Source: Citrifermentans bremense (lineage in GTDB: Bacteria > Desulfobacterota > Desulfuromonadia > Geobacterales > Geobacteraceae). From it: DNA of 64,000 nt. The position numbers and the translations under genes are program-made. The number at the start of each line of letters is the position of its first letter. Within the stretch, counting starts at the first letter, position 1. The stretch spans positions 1,652,001-1,716,000 of the forward strand of contig NZ_AP023213.1 in assembly GCF_014218275.1 (NCBI RefSeq). Direction: 5' to 3'. This document shows, piece by piece, positions 8,119-16,773 of the stretch. The notes below the pieces were generated by a model. It was not told where the DNA came from. It ran no database searches and saw nothing but the letters and a program-made list of their open reading frames with translations.

Positions 8119-9033
8119 TTACATGATGTCGAAGGTTTTGCTCAGTTTCAACTCGATCCGGAAGCCTTCCGAAGGTGTATTTGCCTCGAACGAGCGGGCA
8201 AAGGGGAACATGGCCGCCAAGCCAGCCGCAAACCCTGCCGGCTTATACTTGAATGCCACCTTAGGCCCGGCATACCATTCGTTCTTCGAATCGTTCTGGC
8301 TTACGCCGTTTTTCTCACTCTCGTCATTCCAGTCGAACTGCGATTCAGCACCCATGTCGAAGTAATTGTTCACGGCGTAGCCCCAGGCTGTGGTGCTCCG
8401 GATATACATCGGCTTGCGGTAGTCATGAGACCCTTCGGTAAAGGTGTACACGTGGATCTCCTGGTCAAGGCGGTGGGAGCCGGTCGAGTAGGTAACACCA
8501 ACGGCGCCGCCGGCGCCCCAGGCACCGTTGCCGACGAAATCGACGCTTTTGCTGCTGACATCCGTAGTGGGCACCACCAGGCCGACGTCCACCGCCAGGT
8601 CGAGGGGAGCACCCTTAGCCTGTTTAAGGAGCACCTTGTGCAGTGCAATGGCCGTGTCGCCGATCCAGCCCAGATGCTGACCTTCGCCGGTGGCCCGGTT
8701 TTTTTTGTAAACATCGTAGATCGGGGTCGCCGTGCGTACGTCGAGACCTTCGGTGATGCCGTAGCGGAACTTCATCACGCCGACGTTTTTCGTCAGTTTG
8801 ACCGCATCGCTTACTTCACTGCCTCCCTTGCGGATGCCGTCCGTCTCACAGTACTGGTAATTGAGAAGTACACCAAGCTTTCCCACCGGGAATCCCGTCC
8901 CGGCCGGTCCGAAAGCGGAGATGGCAGGCCCGAAGGGCTGAGGAACGGCAGGGGCGTCAGCACCCCAGGAAAGGCCGGCGCAGGTGCAAAGTGCCGCTAA
9001 GGTAAGCGGTATGATGCGCTTGCTGAGTTTCAT
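8119..9033 (-). CDS. MetA-pathway-type outer-membrane beta-barrel protein
   Basis: A 304-residue protein with a signal peptide (about residues 1-24, ending SWGADA). Alternating hydrophobic strands follow, ending in a C-terminal ...LKLSKTFDIM strand. The pattern 'GKLGVLLNYQY', 'FRYGITEGLDVRTATPIYDVY' and 'WIGDTAIALHKVLL' matches the Phenol_MetA_deg family of outer-membrane proteins, thought to form channels or transporters. It is last in the minus-strand dsbL-dsbI-assT-tlpA-ccdA direction, 66 bases after ccdA, so it may supply substrate passage for the sulfotransferase; that is inference from position. Confidence 0.75.
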   Translation of the reverse strand: MKLSKRIIPLTLAALCTCAGLSWGADAPAVPQPFGPAISAFGPAGTGFPVGKLGVLLNYQYCETDGIRKGGSEVSDAVKLTKNVGVMKFRYGITEGLDVRTATPIYDVYKKNRATGEGQHLGWIGDTAIALHKVLLKQAKGAPLDLAVDVGLVVPTTDVSSKSVDFVGNGAWGAGGAVGVTYSTGSHRLDQEIHVYTFTEGSHDYRKPMYIRSTTAWGYAVNNYFDMGAESQFDWNDESEKNGVSQNDSKNEWYAGPKVAFKYKPAGFAAGLAAMFPFARSFEANTPSEGFRIELKLSKTFDIM

Positions 9034-9099
9034 AACGTGCTCCTTTTTTCTGTGCGGCAGCGTATGTCTGCCTTATTGCGGTGAATCCTGTGGGGTGAA

Positions 9100-9852
9100 T
9101 CAGTCCCCCGCCGGGAGCAGCCGGTAGAGGAATGTAGTCAAGTCGTTGAACAAGCCGAAAAAGAGGAGTATGCCTACGCCCATCAGCAGGAAGCCGGTAA
9201 AGAACTCCATCTTCCTGATGTGCGATTTGAAGCGTTTGAAAAAATCGAGAAAACTGTGAAACAGCAGTCCGGAGACGATGAAAGGTATTCCAAGCCCGGC
9301 AGCATAACAGCCCAGCAGCAGCATGCTCTTTGCCGTCGACCCCGAGGTGCCGGCCGCCATGGCGAGGATCGCCCCGAGTATGGGGCCGATGCAGGGGGTC
9401 CAGCCGGCGGCAAAGGCGATTCCGATCAGGAACGTCCCAGCGAGCCCTCCCGGCTTGTTCTGGATCTGCACCCGTTTATCCCCCATCAGGACACCGAAGT
9501 GGAAAACTCCTGACATGTGGATCCCGAAGAGGAAGATCAGCAGTCCTCCAGCCCGCTGCAGCCAGACAAGCCCGTCTTTCATGACCGTCTGGAAGGTGGA
9601 GGAGGCGACCCCGGCAAGAGCCCCCATGCCGATGAAGACCGCGGAGAACCCGAGCACGAAGGTGACCGAGTGGATGAGGACGGTCAGGCGCACCTTCCTG
9701 GCCGGATGGGCTTCCTGCAACTGCCCGAAGGAGAGTCCCGTTATGTAGGTGATGTAGGAGGGGATCAGCGGCAATACACAGGGGGAAAAGAAGGAGAGAA
9801 AGCCAGCCGAGAAAGCGATCCAGAAGGTTAGGTCGGAGCCGAAGAAGGTCAT
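9100..9852 (-). CDS. ccdA: CcdA/DsbD-like thiol-disulfide transmembrane transporter
   Basis: A 250-residue, about six-pass inner-membrane protein. The two redox cysteines sit in FSPCVLPLIPS (Cys25) and GWTPCIGPILGA (Cys154), the defining pair of CcdA, which carries electrons from cytoplasmic thioredoxin to periplasmic acceptors. It starts 13 bases after the tlpA-like gene, and the pair forms a reductive relay. The placement next to an oxidising DsbL/DsbI pair is unusual. The symbol refers to the cytochrome c biogenesis protein, not the antitoxin at 20154. Confidence 0.88.
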   Translation of the reverse strand: MTFFGSDLTFWIAFSAGFLSFFSPCVLPLIPSYITYITGLSFGQLQEAHPARKVRLTVLIHSVTFVLGFSAVFIGMGALAGVASSTFQTVMKDGLVWLQRAGGLLIFLFGIHMSGVFHFGVLMGDKRVQIQNKPGGLAGTFLIGIAFAAGWTPCIGPILGAILAMAAGTSGSTAKSMLLLGCYAAGLGIPFIVSGLLFHSFLDFFKRFKSHIRKMEFFTGFLLMGVGILLFFGLFNDLTTFLYRLLPAGD

Positions 9853-9865
9853 GGCGGTCCCTCCG

Positions 9866-10369
9866 CTACAGCAACTTCAGGTAGCTGACGACCTGGGGCG
9901 AATCCCATGCGATCCCGCCGGTCACCCGTTGCCGCAGCACACCCTTGCGGTCGACGATGAAGGTGTCTGGCAGGCGGTTTGCCCCGTACCTCTGCTGTAC
10001 TAATCCGTTCGCGTCGCTTAGAAAAACGAAGGTGAAGGGGAGCTTGCGAAATCTTTCCGGGACCCTTTTCTCGACGTTCACCGCGACGACCACCAGGTCC
10101 CCCTTGGGGAAGGACTTGACCAGCCGGTCCATGGAAGGCATCTCCTCGCGGCAGTAGGGGCACCAGGAAGCCCAGAAGTTCACGAGGACGATCTTGCCGC
10201 GGTACTGGGCTAGGCTTTTGCCTTCGCCGGCGAGGGTGGGAAGCCTGAAGTCAGGGGCCGGTGCGTCGATCCGGACGGAGGCGTCATCCTGGGCCTTGCC
10301 CGGCGCCGACACGGCGAGCGCCGCCAAGGTCAAAAGGCAGGCACAGATGTAGCGGACCAATCTTTTCAT
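9866..10369 (-). CDS. TlpA/ResA-like periplasmic thioredoxin-fold protein
   Basis: A 167-residue protein with a signal peptide (about residues 1-26) and the redox motif WCPYC (Cys70, Cys73) in NFWASWCPYCREEMPS. The cis-proline loop is in RLPDTFIVDRKG. It belongs to the TlpA/ResA reductases that take electrons from CcdA and reduce specific periplasmic disulfides. The CPYC dipeptide differs from the CEPC and CPPC forms often seen in haem-maturation members. The substrate may be a cysteine pair in AssT or the barrel protein, by position only. Confidence 0.88.
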   Translation of the reverse strand: MKRLVRYICACLLTLAALAVSAPGKAQDDASVRIDAPAPDFRLPTLAGEGKSLAQYRGKIVLVNFWASWCPYCREEMPSMDRLVKSFPKGDLVVVAVNVEKRVPERFRKLPFTFVFLSDANGLVQQRYGANRLPDTFIVDRKGVLRQRVTGGIAWDSPQVVSYLKLL

Positions 10370-10415
10370 GATGACAACCTCTCTGATGCAGTTTCCAGTG
10401 CCGTGGAGCCGGGTG

Positions 10416-10457
10416 GCGCCTCAGGCTGAAGGAGATCCTTCAACCTGAGGCGTTTTT
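10416..10457 (+). terminator. Hairpin between assT and tlpA with T-run on plus strand
   Basis: CGCCTCAGG (10417-10425) pairs with CCTGAGGCG (10444-10452), with an inner TGAAGGA/TCCTTCA stem, followed by TTTTT on the plus strand. In plus orientation it is a strong intrinsic terminator, probably against antisense transcription. On the minus strand the hairpin lacks a U-tract and could instead set the mRNA ratio of assT to tlpA. Confidence 0.6.
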
Positions 10458-10466
10458 GCAGGATGG

Positions 10467-12344
10467 TTACTTGGTGAAGGCCTTGTCCACGCTGAACGGC
10501 ATGGCCTGGTAGCCGGTCGTGTCCTTCAGCTGGATCTCAACCGCAGGCTCTTTGGAACCATAGTTGAACTCCATGATGTACGGGTTCGGGTCGCTCTTGA
10601 ACGCGCCGGTGGTGATGTCGAAATCTGCGCCGGCCGTTGCCGAGTAGACGAACACGGAGTCCTTGTCGGTCTGGTATTCGGTAAGCGAGGTAACCGGGCT
10701 GTACCAGCCGTTGCCGCGCTCTTTGCCGAACTCCCAGACCTGCTCGATGGTCATCTTCTTCTGGTCGATCTTGTAGATGACGGCGCGCGAGTACTTCATG
10801 CTCGGCAGGGCCGGCTGCTCCATGCCGCGGCTGTCGCCGTTGTCGAAGACGCTCAGGTAGAGGACGTCACCCTTGGACTTGCTGTCGATCTTGAACGCGG
10901 TGTGCTGCGTCCAGGTCCAGTCGAAACCACCCTCGTCGTTCTCGTAACCGGGGCACTTGGAGCCGCCGGCCTCACATACGATCTTGTTACCTTTGGAGTC
11001 CACCGGGGTCAGGAACTTGCCCAGGTATTCCTTCTTCCACCCTTCCGGGCTTCCCAGGATCCACTTCACCTGCTTGTCCCGGCCGATCTTGACGACCGCC
11101 GACTGGTGGCGGGAGCTGATGATGATGGAATCGTCCTCGGCGTCATGGTCGACGCTGTTCACGTGCGCCCAGTTCCGGCCCGGTCCGACGCCGACGATGT
11201 CGCCGAACTTGTCGCTTGCGTCCTGCTTGGCGAGCTCCTCGGCGGTCATGGTGTGGCCAGCCTTGCTGGCGTCGATGTTGAGGCACACAGCCCCCTGGTC
11301 GAGAACCTTCATGTTGACGTCGCGATACGGGTCGAGGATGTCGAAGAGGCGCCACTCGTCCTTGACCAGGCCGGTGCTAGGCTCGACCTCGATGATCACG
11401 TCGCGCACGGTGCGGACGTTTCTGCCGTCGGCACGCTTCAGGTTGGAGCTCGCCACGCGGAGGAAGTAGTTGCCGTTGGGGGAGTTGTCCATGGAGTGGG
11501 AGAAGTCGTTGTAGCCTGCCGGAAGCTCGCGGTTGAAGACTTCCTTGCCCAGGATGTCGTACTTCACGTAGCGCTGGCCGAAGCCCCAGCTCATGGCGCC
11601 GTCGTTGTTCTGTTTGAAGCCCATCATGACGCCGGCTTTGTAGATCGACTTCAGGTCGTAGATGGTGTCGACTTTCATGTACCAGCGGACTTCGCCCTTG
11701 GTGTCGACGATGAAGTTCTGCGGGTAGTAGTTCCATTCGAGGGCGCCGCCGGTCGGGTTGTTCCAGACTGCCCTAGTCCCCTTGCCCGCCTTGTGCAGGA
11801 AGTTGTTCACGAAATAGAGCCGGTCGCCGAATTTCTTGTCGACCTTCTTGACTTCAGCCCCGGAGAAGAGGGCGGCCTTCAGCGTCTTGGTGGCGTTGGG
11901 CTCGGAGTACACCGGGGGTGCGTAGAGGGTATAGCTTTCCTTGGCCTGTTCCCACTTGCCGTTGAAGAGCTTCGAGTATTCGACTTCGACCGTGTTGACG
12001 TAGTCCGCGTAAAGGCCGAAGACCGGGATGCCGCCGTGGGTCAGAAGATGCTTGTTGGCGACCTGATATTTGATTTCCTGCCCGTCCTTTTTAGGGACGA
12101 TCCGTACCGTGACGTCCTTGAGGACGTAGCCGCCGTTTTTGATGACCGCGGTCAGGGGGGCTAGGTCGTAGGGGTTCATGACGACCTCGCCGAGTTTCCC
12201 CTGGACCTGGTAGTCGACATGTGCGCCGCTCGCGCCGCCTATGGCCAGTGCCATGGTTGGGACTGCAGCTCCGAGCATGGCCGAGCACAACACCAGCCGC
12301 GCCACTCTTCCGGTTTTCACCAATGCTGCTTTTCGACAGTTCAT
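10467..12344 (-). CDS. assT: Arylsulfate sulfotransferase (AssT-like)
   Basis: A 625-residue periplasmic enzyme with a signal peptide (about residues 1-34). AssT enzymes transfer sulfate between phenols by a ping-pong mechanism through a sulfated histidine. The segment FDWTWTQHTAF places a candidate catalytic His at residue 481, with further conserved His/Arg-rich blocks NWAHVNSVDHD and SSRHQSAVVK. Cys457 and Cys464 (CEAGGSKC) are placed to form the structural disulfide that DsbL makes in uropathogenic E. coli; Cys354 is a third mature cysteine. The gene follows dsbL and dsbI, which supports the assignment. Length is slightly above the E. coli enzyme. Confidence 0.9.
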   Translation of the reverse strand: MNCRKAALVKTGRVARLVLCSAMLGAAVPTMALAIGGASGAHVDYQVQGKLGEVVMNPYDLAPLTAVIKNGGYVLKDVTVRIVPKKDGQEIKYQVANKHLLTHGGIPVFGLYADYVNTVEVEYSKLFNGKWEQAKESYTLYAPPVYSEPNATKTLKAALFSGAEVKKVDKKFGDRLYFVNNFLHKAGKGTRAVWNNPTGGALEWNYYPQNFIVDTKGEVRWYMKVDTIYDLKSIYKAGVMMGFKQNNDGAMSWGFGQRYVKYDILGKEVFNRELPAGYNDFSHSMDNSPNGNYFLRVASSNLKRADGRNVRTVRDVIIEVEPSTGLVKDEWRLFDILDPYRDVNMKVLDQGAVCLNIDASKAGHTMTAEELAKQDASDKFGDIVGVGPGRNWAHVNSVDHDAEDDSIIISSRHQSAVVKIGRDKQVKWILGSPEGWKKEYLGKFLTPVDSKGNKIVCEAGGSKCPGYENDEGGFDWTWTQHTAFKIDSKSKGDVLYLSVFDNGDSRGMEQPALPSMKYSRAVIYKIDQKKMTIEQVWEFGKERGNGWYSPVTSLTEYQTDKDSVFVYSATAGADFDITTGAFKSDPNPYIMEFNYGSKEPAVEIQLKDTTGYQAMPFSVDKAFTK

Positions 12345-12403
12345 ACTGTTCTCCTTTTTTGTTGTATGCGGCGGACTTGCCGCCCCTCACGCCGAGATTG
12401 CCG

Positions 12404-13111
12404 TTATGCCAACTTGCCTGTGTAGCCGGAAGTTTCTTCGTGTGCCGCGGATTGGCGCTTGCGCACCAGGGTGACGATCCAGCAGACTGCCGCCACCAGC
12501 AGGAACAGGAGGATCACGCCGAAGGTGATGACGGTGCACTGCGCCATGTTCATGAAGTGGGCAGGAGGCCAGAGGTACCACCCTTCGGAATAGAAGTCGG
12601 TGATGGCCTTCTGCAGCGAGCTCAGTTGCGCTCCGTCGGGGATGATCGGGTTGTCGTAGCCACAGTCGCCCGTCGGCTTGAACCATTCCGGAGACCACTT
12701 GTCCAGCGGCAGGTGGAACGGGAAGGTGGGCTCCGGGGAGCATCCCTGCACGCCGAAGATGTCTTCGCTGTGGGCGGCGTGGTGGATCTTGTCGAGCTTT
12801 ATGCTGTAGAGGACACCTTTGAAGCTTCCCCAGATGGCGAACAGGTAGCCTACGATCTTCAAGGCCGGGTTCGAAGGCTTGATAGCAGCGACGATGCCGC
12901 CGAAGGCCATGGCGAAGAAGGCGAGCCTTATGTAGACGCACTGTTCGCAGGGTCTCATGTAGAGCCAGACCTGGAAGACGGAGTGGGCCAGGATGACCAT
13001 GAACAGGCTGAGTGCCGCCATGAAGATCCAGAGAAACCGCTTGTCCTGCCATTGGCTGATGCTTCCTACCGGGTCCGACCTGAAGTTGCCGATCATTTCT
13101 GAGAGTTTCAC
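12404..13111 (-). CDS. dsbI: DsbI-type disulfide oxidoreductase (DsbB family)
   Basis: A 235-residue inner-membrane protein with about five hydrophobic segments. The periplasmic redox pairs are CEQC (Cys55, Cys58) and Cys124/Cys150. DsbI reoxidises DsbL and passes electrons to quinone. The GTG start at 13111 is preceded by AAGGAGA and lies 11 bases after the dsbL stop, indicating one operon. The long periplasmic loop between residues 110 and 155 resembles the AssT-associated DsbI subgroup rather than housekeeping DsbB, which is shorter. Confidence 0.85.
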   Translation of the reverse strand: MKLSEMIGNFRSDPVGSISQWQDKRFLWIFMAALSLFMVILAHSVFQVWLYMRPCEQCVYIRLAFFAMAFGGIVAAIKPSNPALKIVGYLFAIWGSFKGVLYSIKLDKIHHAAHSEDIFGVQGCSPEPTFPFHLPLDKWSPEWFKPTGDCGYDNPIIPDGAQLSSLQKAITDFYSEGWYLWPPAHFMNMAQCTVITFGVILLFLLVAAVCWIVTLVRKRQSAAHEETSGYTGKLA

Positions 13112-13122
13112 GACGCGTCTCC

Positions 13123-13788
13123 TTATTTGGTCTTCAGCTCGTTGATAAGCTTCAGCATCCCGTCGATGGAGGTGATGCTCTTGGTCATGATGAGGTATTT
13201 GCCGTTGACGACGAACCCGGGAACGCCCTGGACCTTGGCTACGTCATAGGACGCATCCCACTCCTTCAGCAGCGCCTTGACTTTGGGGTCAGTCTTAGCC
13301 TTATCGAACTCGGCCCTGGTCATGCCGACGGCGTCGAGGCCGGTCTTAAGATAGGCGTCGGGGCCCGAATCCCAGCGCTCCTTCTTGTCGTGGTAGGCGG
13401 TGTAGTAGGCCATCTTCGCTTTTTTCAGCAGGGATTTCGGTCCGTAAAGATCGCGGTCGGAGAGTCCGGCCTTCTGGTCCTTGAGTAGCAGCACGGCAAA
13501 GAGCTCACTCCCCTGGACCCCGTATTTCCCCTTTGTTTTGAGGTGGAACGGTCTGAAGGTAAGATCCTTCGGCAGCTTGGGAACCAGGTTTGGTGTGATC
13601 TTTTTGTCGTACTTGTAGCAGAAGGGGCAGTCGTAGCTGAACACCTTGATCAGGGTCCCCTGGGCGTTCGGGATCGGTTTTGCCAGCTTGACGTAGTCGG
13701 TCCCCTCGGTGAAGGCGAAGCTGGTGCCTGCAAAGAAAGCTACCAGTGCGAAACTCTTGGCGATCGTTTTGAGAAATTTGAAAGACAT
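13123..13788 (-). CDS. dsbL: DsbL-type thiol oxidase (DsbA family)
   Basis: A 221-residue protein from the ATG at 13788, preceded by AAGGAGAA; a longer frame to 13965 has no signal peptide and is rejected. Residues 1-25 form the signal peptide. The active site is CPFC (Cys54, Cys57) in VFSYDCPFCYKY and the cis-Pro loop is VQGVPGFVVNGKY. The chain is rich in Lys, as in known DsbL proteins. With dsbI and assT downstream this reproduces the DsbL-DsbI-AssT set known from uropathogenic E. coli, where the pair oxidises AssT specifically. Confidence 0.85.
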   Translation of the reverse strand: MSFKFLKTIAKSFALVAFFAGTSFAFTEGTDYVKLAKPIPNAQGTLIKVFSYDCPFCYKYDKKITPNLVPKLPKDLTFRPFHLKTKGKYGVQGSELFAVLLLKDQKAGLSDRDLYGPKSLLKKAKMAYYTAYHDKKERWDSGPDAYLKTGLDAVGMTRAEFDKAKTDPKVKALLKEWDASYDVAKVQGVPGFVVNGKYLIMTKSITSIDGMLKLINELKTK

Positions 13789-14338
13789 GGCTGTTCTCCT
13801 TATTCGTGAGTGGTTATCGTTGGTCCTGCTGATCCTCGCCTCATGTGACATGTCGTGTTGGATGTGGTATCTCCTCCTTTCTCCGGACTTTTTGTGGTGA
13901 TTGCCTTTTCTTTTTAGCAATAAAATTTTACTACTGAGCGGCTTAAGCGAGTTTCTCTCTGCCAAACTTGTTGTTTGGTTTATGTTTGTGCTTCCGTTTG
14001 CGTTTTGGTTTATTTAACAAAACCAAAAGGTGGATGTCAAGCATGTTTTTTTACTAAATTTGCATGCCGGAACCGGCGGATGCCCCTGGGTGCCGCCTCT
14101 GGTTTAGCCCCGTGGAGCCGCAGTGGACGGGGGTTCAGAGGGGATTGTCGAAAGTTGGGAGTGCTTCGGAAAGGTGGGTTCAGCGAGGGAGTAGGGACTT
14201 TTAGTATGGTTCGGGGTAAATTTACTTATTTCTATTTACAGGTGTTGGTAAACTGAAGTAAACTAAAAACGCTTTGGCGCGGAAGCTCTCGCACCTGCTC
14301 GAAATTTATTGGGAACCACCCGTAAGAGGGACAGCACC
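13789..14338 (+). promoter_or_regulatory. Divergent regulatory region between dsbL and the histidine kinase gene
   Basis: No gene is seen in these 550 bases. Notable sites are an inverted repeat TTTTGGTTT (14003-14011) and AAACCAAAA (14020-14028); an additional GTTTGGTTTATG near 13973; a palindrome GTAAATTTAC (14216-14225); and two direct GTAAACT copies spaced ten bases apart (14248 and 14258). These are candidate operators for the two-component pair or another regulator of the assT locus. Assignment of any site to a protein is inference. Confidence 0.45.
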
Positions 14339-16072
14339 ATGAGAAAATTTCTCGAAGCCAATAAAAACCGCATAGTCATCGTCACCTATGCCCTGCTCTT
14401 TTGCATGTTCTGCTTTTTTTCCCTGATGGATCTGCACAAGAGGACGTCGGACTACGCCTACTTCGCCGACAAGATCAACAGTTTCATCAAGAATGCGCAC
14501 GACAGTGAATCCGAATACCTCTCCTCGCGGATGGCCAACTACGTGACCGCCCTTGCCCAGAAAAAGAATTTTGCGCAACTTTTGAAAAACGGCGATTCGG
14601 AAGGCCTCAAAAAGGCGGCCGATCCTATTTTCGAGGATTTCGGGAAACGTTACGTGCCGGTTATTTCCGTGCTGATCTATGACGGCACCGGAAAGCTCAG
14701 GTACCACATGATCCATCCATCCATGCACCACGACGCGACAGGGCTCACGCCGAACGTTCCCAAAGAGGTCTTCAAAACAAAAAACTACACCTACGGGTAT
14801 GAGACCAACGTGGTTCCCCTTTACTTCTGCACGGCGCTTCCTGTCAGGGACAGCCTCTCGAACGTGGTCGGGACTATCGAAGTCGGTGTGGACCTCTCGT
14901 TTTTCCACTACAACCTCAAATGGTTTTTCAAGGATGTAAAGACGGCGATTGTTCTGGACGGCAAGCTCCTGGGAAACGGCAGCGACTACGCCTTTGACTC
15001 AGGAGAGTACGTTTATGACTACTACAGAAAGCTCAAGGCCAACGACACCAAGTTTTTCAACCTCTTCATTGACAGAATCAATTTCAAACAGGCGAAAAAT
15101 AACGTCGAAATCGGCGACAGGTACTACCTGGTAAGCACCTCGCAGATTTTAAGCAACAACGCAGGCCATGAAGTCGGCAAGTACCTCGTCGCCTATGACC
15201 TTACCGAGCTGCGGCGTCGTCACTGGGATTATTTCTACGTCTGGCTGCTGTTTTTTGCCATCACAGCTTCGGTCATGCTCTGCATCAACATGGTCGGATT
15301 CAGAAAGTACGAGCGGATCATCATGGAACAGAGCAAGCTGCTGGCGCAGCGCTCGAAACAGTGCGCGCTGGGCGAGATGCTTGGACATATCGGCCATCAG
15401 TGGCGGCAACCGCTCTACAACCTGTCGCTGATCGTTCAGAATATCGGGCTGCAGAACCAGTTCGGCAAGCTGGACGACGCCCTGCTCGAGAAGCAGATCA
15501 CCCAGGCAAACCAGAATATTCAGTACATGTCGAACATCATAGACGACTGGCGCTCCTTGCTGATGTCAGGCAGCAGCCGTGCGGTGATCGAGCTCCAGGA
15601 GTCTGTGGAGCGGGCCATCGCGATGGTGGAGCCGGTGATGGAACAAAGCCGTATCACCATTGAAAACCGGATCACCTCTCCAGTGCACACCATGGGTTTC
15701 GTCAACGACTTGGTGCAGTTGACCATCAACGTGCTTTTGAATGCACGCGATCAGCTCTCCATGGTGGACGGCGAGCGCGTCATACTCATCTGCTGCCGGG
15801 AGGAGGCCGATTCGCTGGTGACGGTGACCTTCCAGGACAACGGTGGCGGCATCCAGAACCAACTTTTGAAGCGTATTTTTGAACCCTACGTTACCACCAA
15901 GGATAAGGCGGACGGCACCGGGCTCGGCCTCTATCTCTGCCACCAGATCGTCGAAAATCTCGACCAGGGGAAGGTCTGGGCGGAAAACAGGTCTTTTGAG
16001 CTGCAGGGCAAAGAGCATTACGGTGCCTGTATCTGTCTGCAATTTGCCAAAATAAAATCGGAGGAACTATGA
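14339..16072 (+). CDS. Membrane sensor histidine kinase with Cache-like periplasmic domain
   Basis: A 577-residue protein from the ATG at 14339 after AAGAGGG; a TTG at 14309 is less likely. A first membrane segment (about residues 12-30) is followed by a roughly 260-residue periplasmic region of Cache type and a second membrane segment near 300-320. The H-box GHIGHQWRQPLYN has the phosphorylatable His at 353. The C-terminal ATPase domain has an N box (NVLLNARDQL), G1 (FQDNGGGI) and G2 (GTGLGLYLC). It overlaps the response regulator gene by four bases (ATGA). Divergence from dsbL-assT suggests it senses a related periplasmic signal, unproven. Confidence 0.88.
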   Translation: MRKFLEANKNRIVIVTYALLFCMFCFFSLMDLHKRTSDYAYFADKINSFIKNAHDSESEYLSSRMANYVTALAQKKNFAQLLKNGDSEGLKKAADPIFEDFGKRYVPVISVLIYDGTGKLRYHMIHPSMHHDATGLTPNVPKEVFKTKNYTYGYETNVVPLYFCTALPVRDSLSNVVGTIEVGVDLSFFHYNLKWFFKDVKTAIVLDGKLLGNGSDYAFDSGEYVYDYYRKLKANDTKFFNLFIDRINFKQAKNNVEIGDRYYLVSTSQILSNNAGHEVGKYLVAYDLTELRRRHWDYFYVWLLFFAITASVMLCINMVGFRKYERIIMEQSKLLAQRSKQCALGEMLGHIGHQWRQPLYNLSLIVQNIGLQNQFGKLDDALLEKQITQANQNIQYMSNIIDDWRSLLMSGSSRAVIELQESVERAIAMVEPVMEQSRITIENRITSPVHTMGFVNDLVQLTINVLLNARDQLSMVDGERVILICCREEADSLVTVTFQDNGGGIQNQLLKRIFEPYVTTKDKADGTGLGLYLCHQIVENLDQGKVWAENRSFELQGKEHYGACICLQFAKIKSEEL

Positions 16073-16737
16073 ACGTCGCTGCGTTGCAGGATATGACGGT
16101 ACTCTTTGTCGACGACGAAGAGGTTGCGCAGGAGCAGATGAAGCTGGTATTGAGCAGTTTTTGCAAAAACACCATCTGCGTCGGCAGTGCCGACCATGCC
16201 CTGAAAGTACTAGAAGAGCATCACCCCGACATCGTGCTGACCGATATCCGGATGCCCGGGTTGTCGGGCATTGAACTGCTTACGGCAATAAAACAGAAAG
16301 ATCCGGCAGTCGCCGTCGTCATGGTCTCGGCCCACTCCGAGCCTGACTACCTGCTGGATGCATTTCGTCACAAGGCAGACGGCTACCTTTTGAAACCGTT
16401 CAACTTCCACGAGCTGCTCGAGCTCCTCTCGGACATAGCGACCCAGAAGGTAGCCGCAAAGAAGGAAACGAAGCAGGGTGGGGTGAAAAACGAGTTTCTG
16501 CACAAGATCCTCGACACCCTGGGGGGCAGGCGGGCCGAGATCATCGAATACGTCATCAACCACCTCGACGCTGACAACATGTTCTATGGCACCTATGACG
16601 AGGTGGCCGAGGCGCTCGGCGCCAGCAAGCCTACAGTGGTCGCGACATTTCAGGTAATGCTGGAAAAGAACGTGCTGATTCGGATCAAGTACGGGACGTA
16701 CCGGATGAACATGGATGGTTCTGGTGAGAGCCGCTGA
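16069..16737 (+). CDS. Response regulator with RepL-like winged-helix output domain
   Basis: A 222-residue protein. Receiver domain at residues 1-122 with Asp15/Asp16, phosphoacceptor Asp59 in LTDIRMPG, Ser88 and Lys109. After a Lys-rich linker, residues about 145-215 form a predicted winged helix: IIEYVINHL, TYDEVAEALGASKPTVVATF, then a basic wing with IRIKYGTYRMN. This resembles the RepL/Crp-like DNA-binding fold rather than the usual OmpR, NarL or NtrC outputs. Translation is coupled to the kinase by the ATGA overlap. The likely targets are its own promoter or the divergent dsbL-assT operon. Confidence 0.82.
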   Translation: MNVAALQDMTVLFVDDEEVAQEQMKLVLSSFCKNTICVGSADHALKVLEEHHPDIVLTDIRMPGLSGIELLTAIKQKDPAVAVVMVSAHSEPDYLLDAFRHKADGYLLKPFNFHELLELLSDIATQKVAAKKETKQGGVKNEFLHKILDTLGGRRAEIIEYVINHLDADNMFYGTYDEVAEALGASKPTVVATFQVMLEKNVLIRIKYGTYRMNMDGSGESR

Positions 16738-16773
16738 CACATCGATTGCTAACGGTGTGTGGCTGCCAGGAGT

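Noticed and set aside
13789-13965. N-terminal extension of DsbL to 13965
   Set aside because: The extension is basic, lacks a signal peptide and hides the good ribosome-binding site and signal sequence at 13788.
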